A stretch of 6,173 nt of DNA, from the NCBI GenBank assembly GCA_025923175.1, contig JAICGL010000274.1, forward strand, positions 1 through 6,173. Direction: 5' to 3'. Source of the stretch: Acidimicrobiia bacterium (GTDB lineage Bacteria; Actinomycetota; Acidimicrobiia; IMCC26256; BP-133). This document shows, piece by piece, positions 1-4,825 of the stretch. The notes beneath the pieces were generated by a model, which had not been told where the DNA came from, did not search any database, and was given only the letters and a program-made list of their open reading frames with translations. The position numbers and the translations under genes are program-made. The stretch's first letter is position 1; every line of letters begins with the position of its first letter.

Positions 1-527
1 ATGCTCGACCGGCCGGGAATCTCCTGTTCGCGGGCCAGGCGGTTCAGGTCTTCGGTGCTGAGGTGCTCCTTGTCGGCCGCCGTCGGCGCACCGAACTCGG
101 CCTTCCTCGCCTCGAGCCGCTGGCCGAGTTCCGAGCGGGCGTCGTTGTCCATGGCCTGACGGATCTTGGGGAACATCTCCTGTTCCTCTTCCTCGGCGTG
201 GTGCTCGACGTTCTCGATGAGCACCTTCACCTTCGCCGCCCACTCCTCGTCGGTGGGGCTGAGGCCCTTGGCCTCCGCCATGAGGGTGTCGACGACGTGA
301 TGTTCCTCCACGCCCTCGGTCACCAGCTCGTGGATCTCGTCATTGAGCTTCGTGATCGTGGGATAGAAGATCTCTTCTTCGATCTTCGTGTGGATCTCGA
401 GCTCCTCGAAAATCTTGGCAGCCAGCCGGGCAGCCTGGGCGTCGTTCTCGCCCTCCGCAGCCTGGAAGCGGGCAAACAACCCGCGAACCCGGTTGTGGTC
501 AGCCGTCAACAGTTCCAACGCGTCCAT
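1..527 (-). CDS. Hemerythrin-like HHE domain protein, C-terminus cut by window edge
   Basis: 175 residues are visible from an ATG at 525-527; the frame stays open to base 1, so the protein is longer. The helical HHE fold carries the expected metal-ligand pattern: H11 in a TADHNR motif, H46 followed by EEE and FYP (50-56), H76-H77, and H109-H110 followed by EEEEQEMFP (112-120). Such proteins bind a carboxylate-bridged di-iron centre in the cytoplasm and are linked to oxygen, NO, peroxide or iron sensing; the exact role here is unknown. After residue ~150 a different, helical tail begins (STEDLNRLAREQEIPGRSS), resembling the start of a SAP/Rho-N-like motif. The start is supported by AGGAG at 533-537, five bases upstream. 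A SigF/SigB-like promoter lies further upstream, suggesting stress or stationary-phase expression. The HHE call is secure; the tail is inferred. Confidence 0.93.
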   Translation of the reverse strand, partial: MDALELLTADHNRVRGLFARFQAAEGENDAQAARLAAKIFEELEIHTKIEEEIFYPTITKLNDEIHELVTEGVEEHHVVDTLMAEAKGLSPTDEEWAAKVKVLIENVEHHAEEEEQEMFPKIRQAMDNDARSELGQRLEARKAEFGAPTAADKEHLSTEDLNRLAREQEIPGRSS

Positions 528-573
528 CAAGGCTCCTACCTATCTGTGTTGAAGGTCTCCTGTTGGATGGCGA

Positions 574-600
574 ATACCCGTTTGGGGCCAAGGAAGAAAC
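574..600 (-). promoter_or_regulatory. SigF/SigB-type promoter of the hemerythrin gene
   Basis: On the minus strand GTTT (597-600) is followed after 17 bases by GGGTAT (574-579). This fits the known actinobacterial general-stress sigma consensus GTTT-N15-17-GGGTAT. Transcription would start near 567, giving a leader of about 40 bases that contains the AGGAG ribosome site. It lies in the 87-base gap between the two minus-strand genes, so the hemerythrin gene can be transcribed independently of the upstream membrane-protein gene. Confidence 0.6.
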
Positions 601-614
601 GCCGGGAGTGACGT

Positions 615-1373
615 TTAGAAACGCCAGTGCCCTGCCCGCAGCACTGCCGAGACCACCACGATCGTTCCGAGGCCGGCGGCCAGGGCGCCGAGCACCGCGC
701 CGATCACCGTGGTCTCGATCCCCCAGCCATCGAGGCGCAGTCGGGCTCCGTTGGCGATCCCGCCGGCGGCCGAAAGGGAGATCATCGTGGCCAGCGCGAC
801 CCGGCGGACCCCGGCCGGCAACGGCGCACATTCGGCAGGGTGGGCGGCCGCGCTGCGGGTCTCGACGGCCCGCCACCACCACCAGCCGAGCAGCAACATC
901 CCGGCCACGGTGCTCGCGTAGTTCAACAGGTCGTACACGTGGGGCCGGCCGATCGCCTCCTGGAGGAGGGCGACCCGGGTGGTGATGAACCCGTCCCGGT
1001 GGGTGAATCCGTCCCAGAGCAGATGCCCGGCGACCCCGGTGAGGATCGACGCCACGACGAGTCCGAACCGGGCGGCCGGCCCGAAGGCGAAGGGCGAGGT
1101 GTCGATGGGTGGCCGCAGCCGGGGGCTGACGAGCGCCGCCAGGGGCTCCTTGATCAATCCGTGCCAGAGCGTTAGGAGCACGAGCGCCAACGGCAGGTCG
1201 AGCAGGAAGACACCGTGGATCAGATGGCCGATGGTGCGCTCGGTGTCCAGGTGAGCCAGGTACTCGAGATCCGGCGCCACCGACCCGACGACGATTCCCG
1301 ACAGCGGCAGCCGCGCACCGCCGACCCGCCAGAGCGGCCGGGCCAAAACCACGTGCGCCACGGTGAAGGGCAT
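615..1373 (-). CDS. DUF4184-like polytopic membrane protein
   Basis: 252 residues. The N-terminus MPFTVAHVVL, followed by a GSVAPDLEYL motif (30-39), is typical of the DUF4184 family of actinobacterial membrane proteins. Hydrophobic segments lie near residues 22-38, 54-72, 103-120, 150-168 (with WWWW at 164-167), 190-206 and 222-245. Histidine and aspartate positions recur around the membrane: H7, D35, H50/H53 (GHLIHG), H117, D121 (HLLWDG) and H125. They resemble the membrane-bound metal-dependent hydrolase family of YdjM/YbcI, so a metal site is plausible; no activity is established for the family as far as I know. The ATG at 1371-1373 matches the family start, but no Shine-Dalgarno precedes it, so the transcript may be leaderless. 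It diverges from the Clp-like gene, with starts 14 bases apart. Confidence 0.85.
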   Translation of the reverse strand: MPFTVAHVVLARPLWRVGGARLPLSGIVVGSVAPDLEYLAHLDTERTIGHLIHGVFLLDLPLALVLLTLWHGLIKEPLAALVSPRLRPPIDTSPFAFGPAARFGLVVASILTGVAGHLLWDGFTHRDGFITTRVALLQEAIGRPHVYDLLNYASTVAGMLLLGWWWWRAVETRSAAAHPAECAPLPAGVRRVALATMISLSAAGGIANGARLRLDGWGIETTVIGAVLGALAAGLGTIVVVSAVLRAGHWRF

Positions 1374-1382
1374 TGCACAATG
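1371..1382. repeat. Inverted repeat between divergent starts
   Basis: CATTG-CA-CAATG is a perfect 5-base inverted repeat with a 2-base centre. Its left arm contains the start codon of the minus-strand DUF4184 gene, and its right arm lies 5 bases before the GTG of the plus-strand Clp-like gene. The plus strand reads CACAAT at 1376-1381, exactly the -12 to -7 spacing from that GTG expected for a leaderless -10 box. It may be a shared operator or promoter element, or chance. Confidence 0.3.
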
Positions 1383-1387
1383 CTGCC

Positions 1388-2056
1388 GTGTTCGAACGTT
1401 TCACGGATCGCGCCCGCCGCGTGGTGGTGCTGGCTCAGGAGGAAGCCCGCCTCCTCAACCACAACTTCATCGGGACGGAGCACGTCCTCCTCGGTATGAT
1501 TCATGAGGGTGAGGGCATCGCCGCACAGGTGCTCGAATCAGCCGGGATCTCCCTGGAGGCGGCCAGGGCGAAGGTGGCGGCGATCGTGGGCCCGGGAGCG
1601 CCGAGCCCGTCGGGCCATATTCCGTTCACACCCCGGGCCAAGAAGGTTCTGGAGATGGCCCTCCGGGAGGCCCTCCAGTTGGGCGCCAACTTCATCGGTA
1701 CCGAGCACCTGCTCCTTGGCCTGCTTCGAGAGGGCCAGGGTGTCGCCGTTGAGGTGCTGCAGAATTCCGGGGCGGACCTCCGCCGTTTGAGAGAGCAGGT
1801 CATCGATCTGGCCGGAGGTGAACGAACCGCATTGTTCGAGGCCGAGGAGTTCGACCGCCCCGGCCGCCTGAAGCCAGAGATTCAGCCGGCCTCCTCCGGC
1901 CGTGCAGCGCTGCTGCACTGTTCGTTCTGCAACGAGCCCCAGGACCGGGTCGCCAAGCTCATCGCCGGCCCCGGCGTCTACATCTGCGATCGCTGCGTCG
2001 CCCTCTGCCAGGGAATCCTCGACGAGCAACTCCCGCCGACCGAAGCTGACTCGTGA
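1388..2056 (+). CDS. AAA-less Clp_N double domain fused to ClpX-type zinc finger
   Basis: 222 residues from GTG 1388. The start MFERFTDRARRVV is that of mycobacterial ClpC1; a TTG at 1373 would add five residues but has no usable ribosome site. Residues 1-68 and 77-144 are the two Clp_N repeats, each with a GTEH(L/V)LLG motif (29-36, 104-111). E31 and E106 match the phospho-arginine pocket glutamates of Bacillus ClpC, and F2 and F80 match the cyclomarin-contact positions of mycobacterial ClpC1. After an acidic/proline linker (145-175) comes a C4 zinc domain, C178-x2-C181 and C200-x2-C203, with LIAGPGVYICDRC as in the N-terminal domain of ClpX. No Walker A or B motif and no ATPase follow, so it cannot unfold proteins itself. 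Inferred role: adaptor, decoy or substrate buffer for ClpC/ClpX-ClpP. Mycobacterial ClpC2 is a precedent for a stand-alone ClpC N-domain, but as I recall it lacks the zinc domain. Confidence 0.9.
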   Translation: MFERFTDRARRVVVLAQEEARLLNHNFIGTEHVLLGMIHEGEGIAAQVLESAGISLEAARAKVAAIVGPGAPSPSGHIPFTPRAKKVLEMALREALQLGANFIGTEHLLLGLLREGQGVAVEVLQNSGADLRRLREQVIDLAGGERTALFEAEEFDRPGRLKPEIQPASSGRAALLHCSFCNEPQDRVAKLIAGPGVYICDRCVALCQGILDEQLPPTEADS

Positions 2057-2069
2057 ACGCGCCGGTGCC

Positions 2070-2651
2070 CTAACGATCGAGGAGGATCGTGAAGTGCACC
2101 TGCCCGTCGGGGTCGACCGCCTCGATGCGGACGGTCGCCTGGGCATTCCGGTCGCCGGCTACGAGTTGCTCTCCTACCTTCACCTGCTGAGGATCCCGGG
2201 CGAAGGTGACGATGGTCCATCCGAGCCCGTCGTCGTCCTGGGTGTTCAGATCGGCGGGGAGATCGATGGCCGGCAAGACGGGGCGGGGTGAATTCGTCCA
2301 GGTTCGGTGCTCGCAGCCCCACAGCGCCTGCACGCCGGCGGCGCCCATACCCAGGTTGACGACGTAGTGCCGAGGCTCCCGACCGGCGGGTTCGAGCGCC
2401 AGCCCCGCCTTTCGGATGTTGCCCGCCGTCCACAACGTCAGGTGCTCGAAGCACGCCAAGGGCAGGGAGTCGGCGATCTCCTCGAACGGGACGTCGCGCG
2501 CCGCGAAGACGGAAACGCTGGAGGTGCCGTAGACGACGTAATGGTTCTGGGCCTCGGCGCGCAGCCCGCGCGGGCCGGGTAACCCGCCGCGAACGATGAT
2601 GACGTCAGCATCGATGAGGCCGTCGTCCACCCGGATGTGGCGCTCCTTCAC
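2070..2651 (-). CDS. Two-part actinobacterial protein of unknown function
   Basis: 193 residues from GTG 2651. I do not recognise a named family. The N-terminal part (about 1-123) holds DADVIIVRGG (14-23), a SVSVFAARD segment (45-53) and a PRHYVVNL strand (93-100). This pattern recurs in actinobacterial hypothetical proteins, often in accessory DNA. The C-terminal part (about 126-193) starts DLPADLNTQDDDGLGWT and continues as alternating strands with GEQLVAGD, resembling a small beta domain that I recall as a separate neighbouring ORF in other actinobacteria; if so, this is a fusion. There is no signal peptide or membrane segment, so it is probably cytosolic. The start is uncertain: GTG 2651 has GGAG only one base away but a TAAGTT box suited to leaderless initiation, while GTG at codon 8 (2628-2630) has AAGGAG 11 bases upstream. 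It converges with the Clp-like gene (13-base gap). Confidence 0.75.
   Translation of the reverse strand: MKERHIRVDDGLIDADVIIVRGGLPGPRGLRAEAQNHYVVYGTSSVSVFAARDVPFEEIADSLPLACFEHLTLWTAGNIRKAGLALEPAGREPRHYVVNLGMGAAGVQALWGCEHRTWTNSPRPVLPAIDLPADLNTQDDDGLGWTIVTFARDPQQVKVGEQLVAGDRNAQATVRIEAVDPDGQVHFTILLDR
2073..2090. other. Small hairpin at the convergent gene junction
   Basis: ACGATC (2073-2078) and GATCGT (2085-2090) form a 6-base perfect stem around a 6-base GAGGAG loop. It lies 16 bases past the Clp-like stop and overlaps the last codons of the minus-strand gene. No T-run follows on either strand, so it is at best a weak terminator. Confidence 0.25.
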
Positions 2652-2658
2652 GCTCCGG

Positions 2659-2664
2659 AACTTA
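2659..2664 (-). promoter_or_regulatory. Candidate -10 box for the 2651 gene
   Basis: The minus strand reads TAAGTT (TAnnnT) with 7 bases between it and the GTG at 2651, the spacing of a leaderless actinobacterial transcript. It lies in the 32-base gap shared with the divergent VOC gene. No clear -35 was found. Confidence 0.35.
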
Positions 2665-2683
2665 CAAGGGGAAGGGAGAACGT

Positions 2684-3151
2684 GTGACGATGGGAACGAT
2701 GGAGCAACGAATCAGCCTGATCACCCTTGGTGTCGACGATCTCGCAAGGTCGAAGGCCTTCTACGAAGCGTTGGGTTGGAAGGGCCAGGAGGTCGAAGAG
2801 ACGGTCTTCATCCAGGCCGGCGGACTGGCGGTCGTCCTCTGGGGCCGGGCCGCGCTGGCCGAGGATGCAGGGATCGAACCCGTACCGGACCGCACTGCCT
2901 TTGGCGGGATCGCCCTTGCCCACAACGTGCGCTCGCCAGGCGAGGTGGACGAGATCATGGTCACCGCGCAGGCGGCCGGAGCCACGATCACCCGGGCAGC
3001 CCAGCCAACGTCGTACGGCGGGTACGCCGGCTACTTCGCCGATCCCGACGGCCACCTCTGGGAGGTGGCCCACAACCCTGGTTTTGCTCTATCCGAAGAC
3101 GGTGCGCTCACCATCCCGGACTTCTCGAGGACCTCGCCAGCGGACACCTGA
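2684..3151 (+). CDS. VOC-family (glyoxalase/bleomycin-resistance fold) protein
   Basis: 155 residues. Two beta-alpha-beta-beta-beta modules are seen: ISLITLGVDDLARSKAFYEALGW (10-32) opens the first, and FGGIALAHNV (73-82) through GYFADPDGHLWEVAHNP (116-132) forms the second, ending in the family hallmark DPDGHxWE. H80 and E127 sit where metal ligands are common. The usual first-strand histidine is not evident (TLGV there), so it may not be a classical metal enzyme. VOC proteins include glyoxalases, dioxygenases and antibiotic-binding proteins; the substrate cannot be told. GTG 2684 is chosen because GGGAG (2674-2678) lies 5 bases upstream; ATG 2690 (11 bases) and ATG 2699 are alternatives that lose only 2 or 5 residues. 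It is a single gene, divergent from the 2651 gene and convergent with the antitoxin gene. Confidence 0.9.
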   Translation: MTMGTMEQRISLITLGVDDLARSKAFYEALGWKGQEVEETVFIQAGGLAVVLWGRAALAEDAGIEPVPDRTAFGGIALAHNVRSPGEVDEIMVTAQAAGATITRAAQPTSYGGYAGYFADPDGHLWEVAHNPGFALSEDGALTIPDFSRTSPADT

Positions 3152-3161
3152 GTGGCCTCAG
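3148..3161. other. Inverted repeat spanning two convergent stop codons
   Basis: CTGAG-TGGC-CTCAG is a perfect 5-base stem with a 4-base loop. The VOC stop (3149-3151) lies in the left arm and the antitoxin stop (3158-3160, minus strand) in the right arm. There is no T-run, so termination would be weak; no other terminator is visible in the 6-base gap. Confidence 0.3.
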
Positions 3162-3463
3162 AGAGCGACACCCTTTGGCGTTACGGCGATGTGAAACTCG
3201 ATCCCCAGCGTGCTCGAGAGGCGACTAAGGGTCTCGAAGGAAGGGTTGTGTTCGCCGGCTTCTAGCCGGGCGACGGCCGGCTGCTTCATACCGAGCCGTC
3301 GGGCCAGTTCGGTCTGGCTGATTCCATGCTGAGCGCGGTACTCAATCACCCGGAGAGCGACTGCGCGGGCCACGGCCGTCCGCTCCCATTCGGCCCGGAA
3401 GGCCGGGTCCTTCAGTTTCTCCGCAATGACTGCCTCAGCCGACGGAAGATCGTTCAGTCGCAC
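3158..3463 (-). CDS. higA: HigA-type antitoxin, XRE-family helix-turn-helix
   Basis: 101 residues. Helical N-terminus (LNDLPSAEAVIAEKLKDPAFRAEWE, 3-27), then a Cro/C1 helix-turn-helix at about 36-90: GISQTELARRLGM (47-59), KQPAVARLEAGEHNPSFETL (60-79). It ends in a short strand-like tail. In this family the antitoxin binds and silences the toxin and represses their shared promoter. GTG 3463 is chosen because GGAGG (3471-3475) stands 7 bases upstream. The same frame is open to 3805, but that extension only overlaps the toxin gene out of frame and is arginine-rich nonsense. It follows the toxin gene by 17 bases and is surely cotranscribed. Toxin-first order is typical of higBA and of some RelE-like pairs with XRE antitoxins. 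The symbol is by class, not proven orthology. Confidence 0.9.
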   Translation of the reverse strand: MRLNDLPSAEAVIAEKLKDPAFRAEWERTAVARAVALRVIEYRAQHGISQTELARRLGMKQPAVARLEAGEHNPSFETLSRLSSTLGIEFHIAVTPKGVAL

Positions 3464-3480
3464 GCCCCAACCTCCATCCC

Positions 3481-3810
3481 TCAGGACTCCAGAGCGGCAA
3501 GACGATCGTTGGCCGATTCGATGGCTCGCTCGAAACCACGGCGGTCGACGCCGGCCTCGGGACCAATCGACGCGATGACGAATGTCCTCTCCAATTGACC
3601 ATAGAACGCTCGCCACCGGCTCCGGCCGCGCCGAGGTCTGAGCTCGCGTATCCCTAGGGCACCCTCGATGTGACTCTGGTGCGGGAAGGCGAGTTGAGGA
3701 CCGAGGGCCATCAGCTTCTCGATCGCGTGCAGAAGCGCAACCTGCTCCGAGGGCACGAGCGCGTCCAACTCTGCGGTCGCAGCCGGATGTATGACGACGT
3801 GCCACGGCAT
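3481..3810 (-). CDS. higB: RelE/HigB-superfamily toxin (Gp49-like)
   Basis: 109 residues. The pattern fits the phage Gp49-like HigB group: an opening strand WHVVIHP (3-9), two helices with AELDAL (13-18) and LLHAIEKLMALGP (26-38), then the conserved IRELRPRRG (54-62) and WRAFYGQ (66-72) strands, FVIASIGP (77-84) and a C-terminal helix with IESANDRL (97-104). Such toxins are usually ribosome-dependent mRNA endonucleases, freed when the antitoxin is degraded. The basic cluster R55, R58, R60, R61, R63, R65, R67 fits RNA binding. ATG 3810 is the only start that preserves the first strand, yet no Shine-Dalgarno is present and a TATAAT lies just two bases before it. Operator and promoter lie immediately upstream. 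The gene looks intact. Confidence 0.9.
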   Translation of the reverse strand: MPWHVVIHPAATAELDALVPSEQVALLHAIEKLMALGPQLAFPHQSHIEGALGIRELRPRRGRSRWRAFYGQLERTFVIASIGPEAGVDRRGFERAIESANDRLAALES

Positions 3811-3814
3811 CGAT

Positions 3815-3832
3815 TATAACACCTATGTTATA
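3815..3832. promoter_or_regulatory. Probable toxin-antitoxin operator and promoter
   Basis: TATAACA-CCTA-TGTTATA is a perfect 7-base inverted repeat with a 4-base centre, 4 bases before the toxin start and strikingly AT-rich for this DNA. On the minus strand it supplies TATAAC (3827-3832), a fair -10 with a start near 3820, and TATAAT (3814-3819). On the plus strand TATGTT (3824-3829) could be a -10 for the 3885/4199 genes. A dimeric XRE antitoxin binding here would block the operon, the usual autoregulation. Confidence 0.7.
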
Positions 3833-3884
3833 GCCCAGCTTCCCAAAGGGGCGGCCCGTTCACAGCGTCTGGCGACTGCAGGGT

Positions 3885-4202
3885 TTGGAAGTCGACTCCC
3901 ACCGGACCAAGAACACTGCGCTGCAGGAGTGGGTCAACTGGGATCCGGGTGCCGACGCGCAGGGCAACTGCCAGGAGCAGACGGTCAGCGTCAGCTATGC
4001 CGGGGCAAGCGTGAGCATCTCTAAGCCGCACTGCGAGATGTGGGACATTGACAAGGGCAGTGAGGCACTTGACATGTCCAACTGGTGGCGGGGCAATGCC
4101 TGGCGAGAGGAGCGCTCCACCGCGGCGGTTACGCTTACGACCGTGAAGAACGGAGAGGTCCCTACGGGCGACTTCGACTTCGATTACAACGCCCGTCCAT
4201 GA
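3885..4202 (+). CDS. Putative extracytoplasmic protein, probably missing its N-terminus
   Basis: 105 residues from a TTG; family not recognised. The sequence is tryptophan-rich (W16, W19, W53, W67, W68, W73) with two cysteines (C29, C50) in a beta-strand-rich middle (QTVSVSYAGASVSISK, 32-47). It ends with WWRGNAWREER (67-77) and further strands. This looks like an exported domain, but there is no signal peptide or membrane anchor. The frame is open back to 3834, with a stop (TAG 3831-3833) inside the toxin-antitoxin operator, and offers no other common start. TTG 3885 lacks a good ribosome site. It may be the 3' part of a larger gene cut when the toxin-antitoxin module arrived. Its TGA overlaps the next gene's start (ATGA), so the two are probably translationally coupled and related in function. 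Confidence 0.55.
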   Translation: MEVDSHRTKNTALQEWVNWDPGADAQGNCQEQTVSVSYAGASVSISKPHCEMWDIDKGSEALDMSNWWRGNAWREERSTAAVTLTTVKNGEVPTGDFDFDYNARP

Positions 4203-4690
4203 GCCGGAAGGTCCTCCTCCCGCTGGTTGGCATCCTCGTTGTCGTCGGAGTGCTGCTCTGGTGGCAGCAGGGTGGCGCGGGCGGCCCGGTCAGCGACGAG
4301 GAGGCACGGCGATACTTTGCTGGCATTGTCTCGGCGGCGGAGCGGCAGGACTTCGACGCTCTCTGCAAGCTCAACGCGTCGGTGGGAACCTGCGAGTTCG
4401 ACATGCGTATCGCCTGTCGACCACCGGGAGGGGGACCGATCGACCCAGGGAGGGACGTACTCGCCGAATGGTGCCGCCAAGCGGCCCCGAGGGAAGCGCC
4501 GGAGATCGTTTCCTCGATAGATCAAGAAGCACCATCAGGGTCTGTTGGCGGCCGTGTCCTGACGGTCAGAGGCGCCGACGGCCACGGCCGCCATTACGAG
4601 ACTGAGGTGCTGATCTTCCGCGACAAGCGCTCCTACCGGGCCACACACGCCGTGTTCTGGTCCGGCGAAAAGTTCCCGAAGGACCAGTAG
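4199..4690 (+). CDS. Membrane-anchored extracytoplasmic protein, function unknown
   Basis: 163 residues from ATG 4199. A short basic start (MSRK) leads into one hydrophobic segment (5-22), then a Gly-rich spacer; no lipobox cysteine is visible, so it is more likely an uncleaved anchor than a lipoprotein. The outer domain opens with DEEARRYFAGIVSAAERQDFDALCKL (33-58), a helical pattern like the first helices of NTF2-like/DUF4878 extracytoplasmic domains. It carries four cysteines (C56, C65, C73, C92), enough for two disulfides, and ends in strands GRVLTVRG (118-125) and YETEVLIFRD (133-142). Similar small anchored proteins are common in actinobacteria and uncharacterised. No Shine-Dalgarno is present; translation is probably coupled to the upstream frame through ATGA. 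A strong terminator begins one base after the stop. Confidence 0.82.
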   Translation: MSRKVLLPLVGILVVVGVLLWWQQGGAGGPVSDEEARRYFAGIVSAAERQDFDALCKLNASVGTCEFDMRIACRPPGGGPIDPGRDVLAEWCRQAAPREAPEIVSSIDQEAPSGSVGGRVLTVRGADGHGRHYETEVLIFRDKRSYRATHAVFWSGEKFPKDQ

Positions 4691-4691
4691 A

Positions 4692-4726
4692 AGAACCCCG
4701 CCCTTCGATCTGAAGGGCGGGGTTCT
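4692..4726. terminator. Strong bidirectional intrinsic terminator
   Basis: A perfect 15-base stem (4692-4706 with 4712-4726), GC-rich core CCCCGCCC, closes a 5-base GATCT loop. The plus-strand exit reads CTCTT and the minus-strand exit TTCT followed by TCTACT, both moderately T-rich. It serves the 4199 gene on plus and the tRNA-Glu on minus; its arm ends only 4 bases from the tRNA 3' end. Confidence 0.85.
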
Positions 4727-4730
4727 CTTG

Positions 4731-4803
4731 CAGCCCGTACGGGATTCGAACCCGTGTCTCCACCTTGAGAGGGTGGTGTCCTAGGCCCCTAGACGAACGG
4801 GCC
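4731..4803 (-). tRNA. tRNA-Glu (anticodon CUC)
   Basis: 73 bases fold as a full cloverleaf. The acceptor GGCCCGT pairs with ACGGGCT, the first pair being a G-U wobble. The D-arm begins GTCTAG and ends AGGAC. The anticodon stem CCACC/GGTGG encloses CTCTCAA, placing CUC at 4767-4769, which reads GAG. The T-arm is ACGGG-TTCGAAT-CCCGT. The discriminator is G73 and no CCA is encoded (CAA follows), so the end must be added by CCA transferase. The terminator stands directly downstream. No second copy of its 3' end occurs in the window, so there is no sign of an integrated element. Confidence 0.96.
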
Positions 4804-4825
4804 GAGCTTGTGGCTCAGGGGCCAC

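Noticed and set aside
1373..1387. TTG 1373 as start of the Clp-like gene
   Set aside because: GAAGGG is only 2 bases away from it, and the extra MHNAA is not seen in ClpC proteins, which begin MFERFT as GTG 1388 does.
499..1404. Long arginine/glycine/proline-rich open frames opposite or alongside the DUF4184 and FAD genes (also 5173-5751, 5306-5686)
   Set aside because: These are typical shadow frames of high-GC genes: low complexity, no domain pattern, full overlap with well-supported genes.
2602..2611. TGACGTCA palindrome near the start of the 2651 gene
   Set aside because: It falls inside codons for DADV in a GC-rich gene; an 8-base palindrome there is most likely chance.
3158..3805. A 215-residue version of the antitoxin frame
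   Set aside because: The first 114 residues are arginine-rich, overlap the toxin gene out of frame and match nothing expected; GTG 3463 has GGAGG at ideal spacing.
3878..3912. A tRNA-3'-end-like stretch (GGGTTT...GACTCCC...GGACCA) suggesting an attachment site
   Set aside because: The T-loop and stem do not pair properly, no other tRNA parts are upstream, and no integrase or repeat accompanies it.
4731..4753. tRNA-Glu 3' end as an integration site for an element spanning the toxin-antitoxin genes
   Set aside because: No second copy of the tRNA end and no recombinase gene occur in the window.
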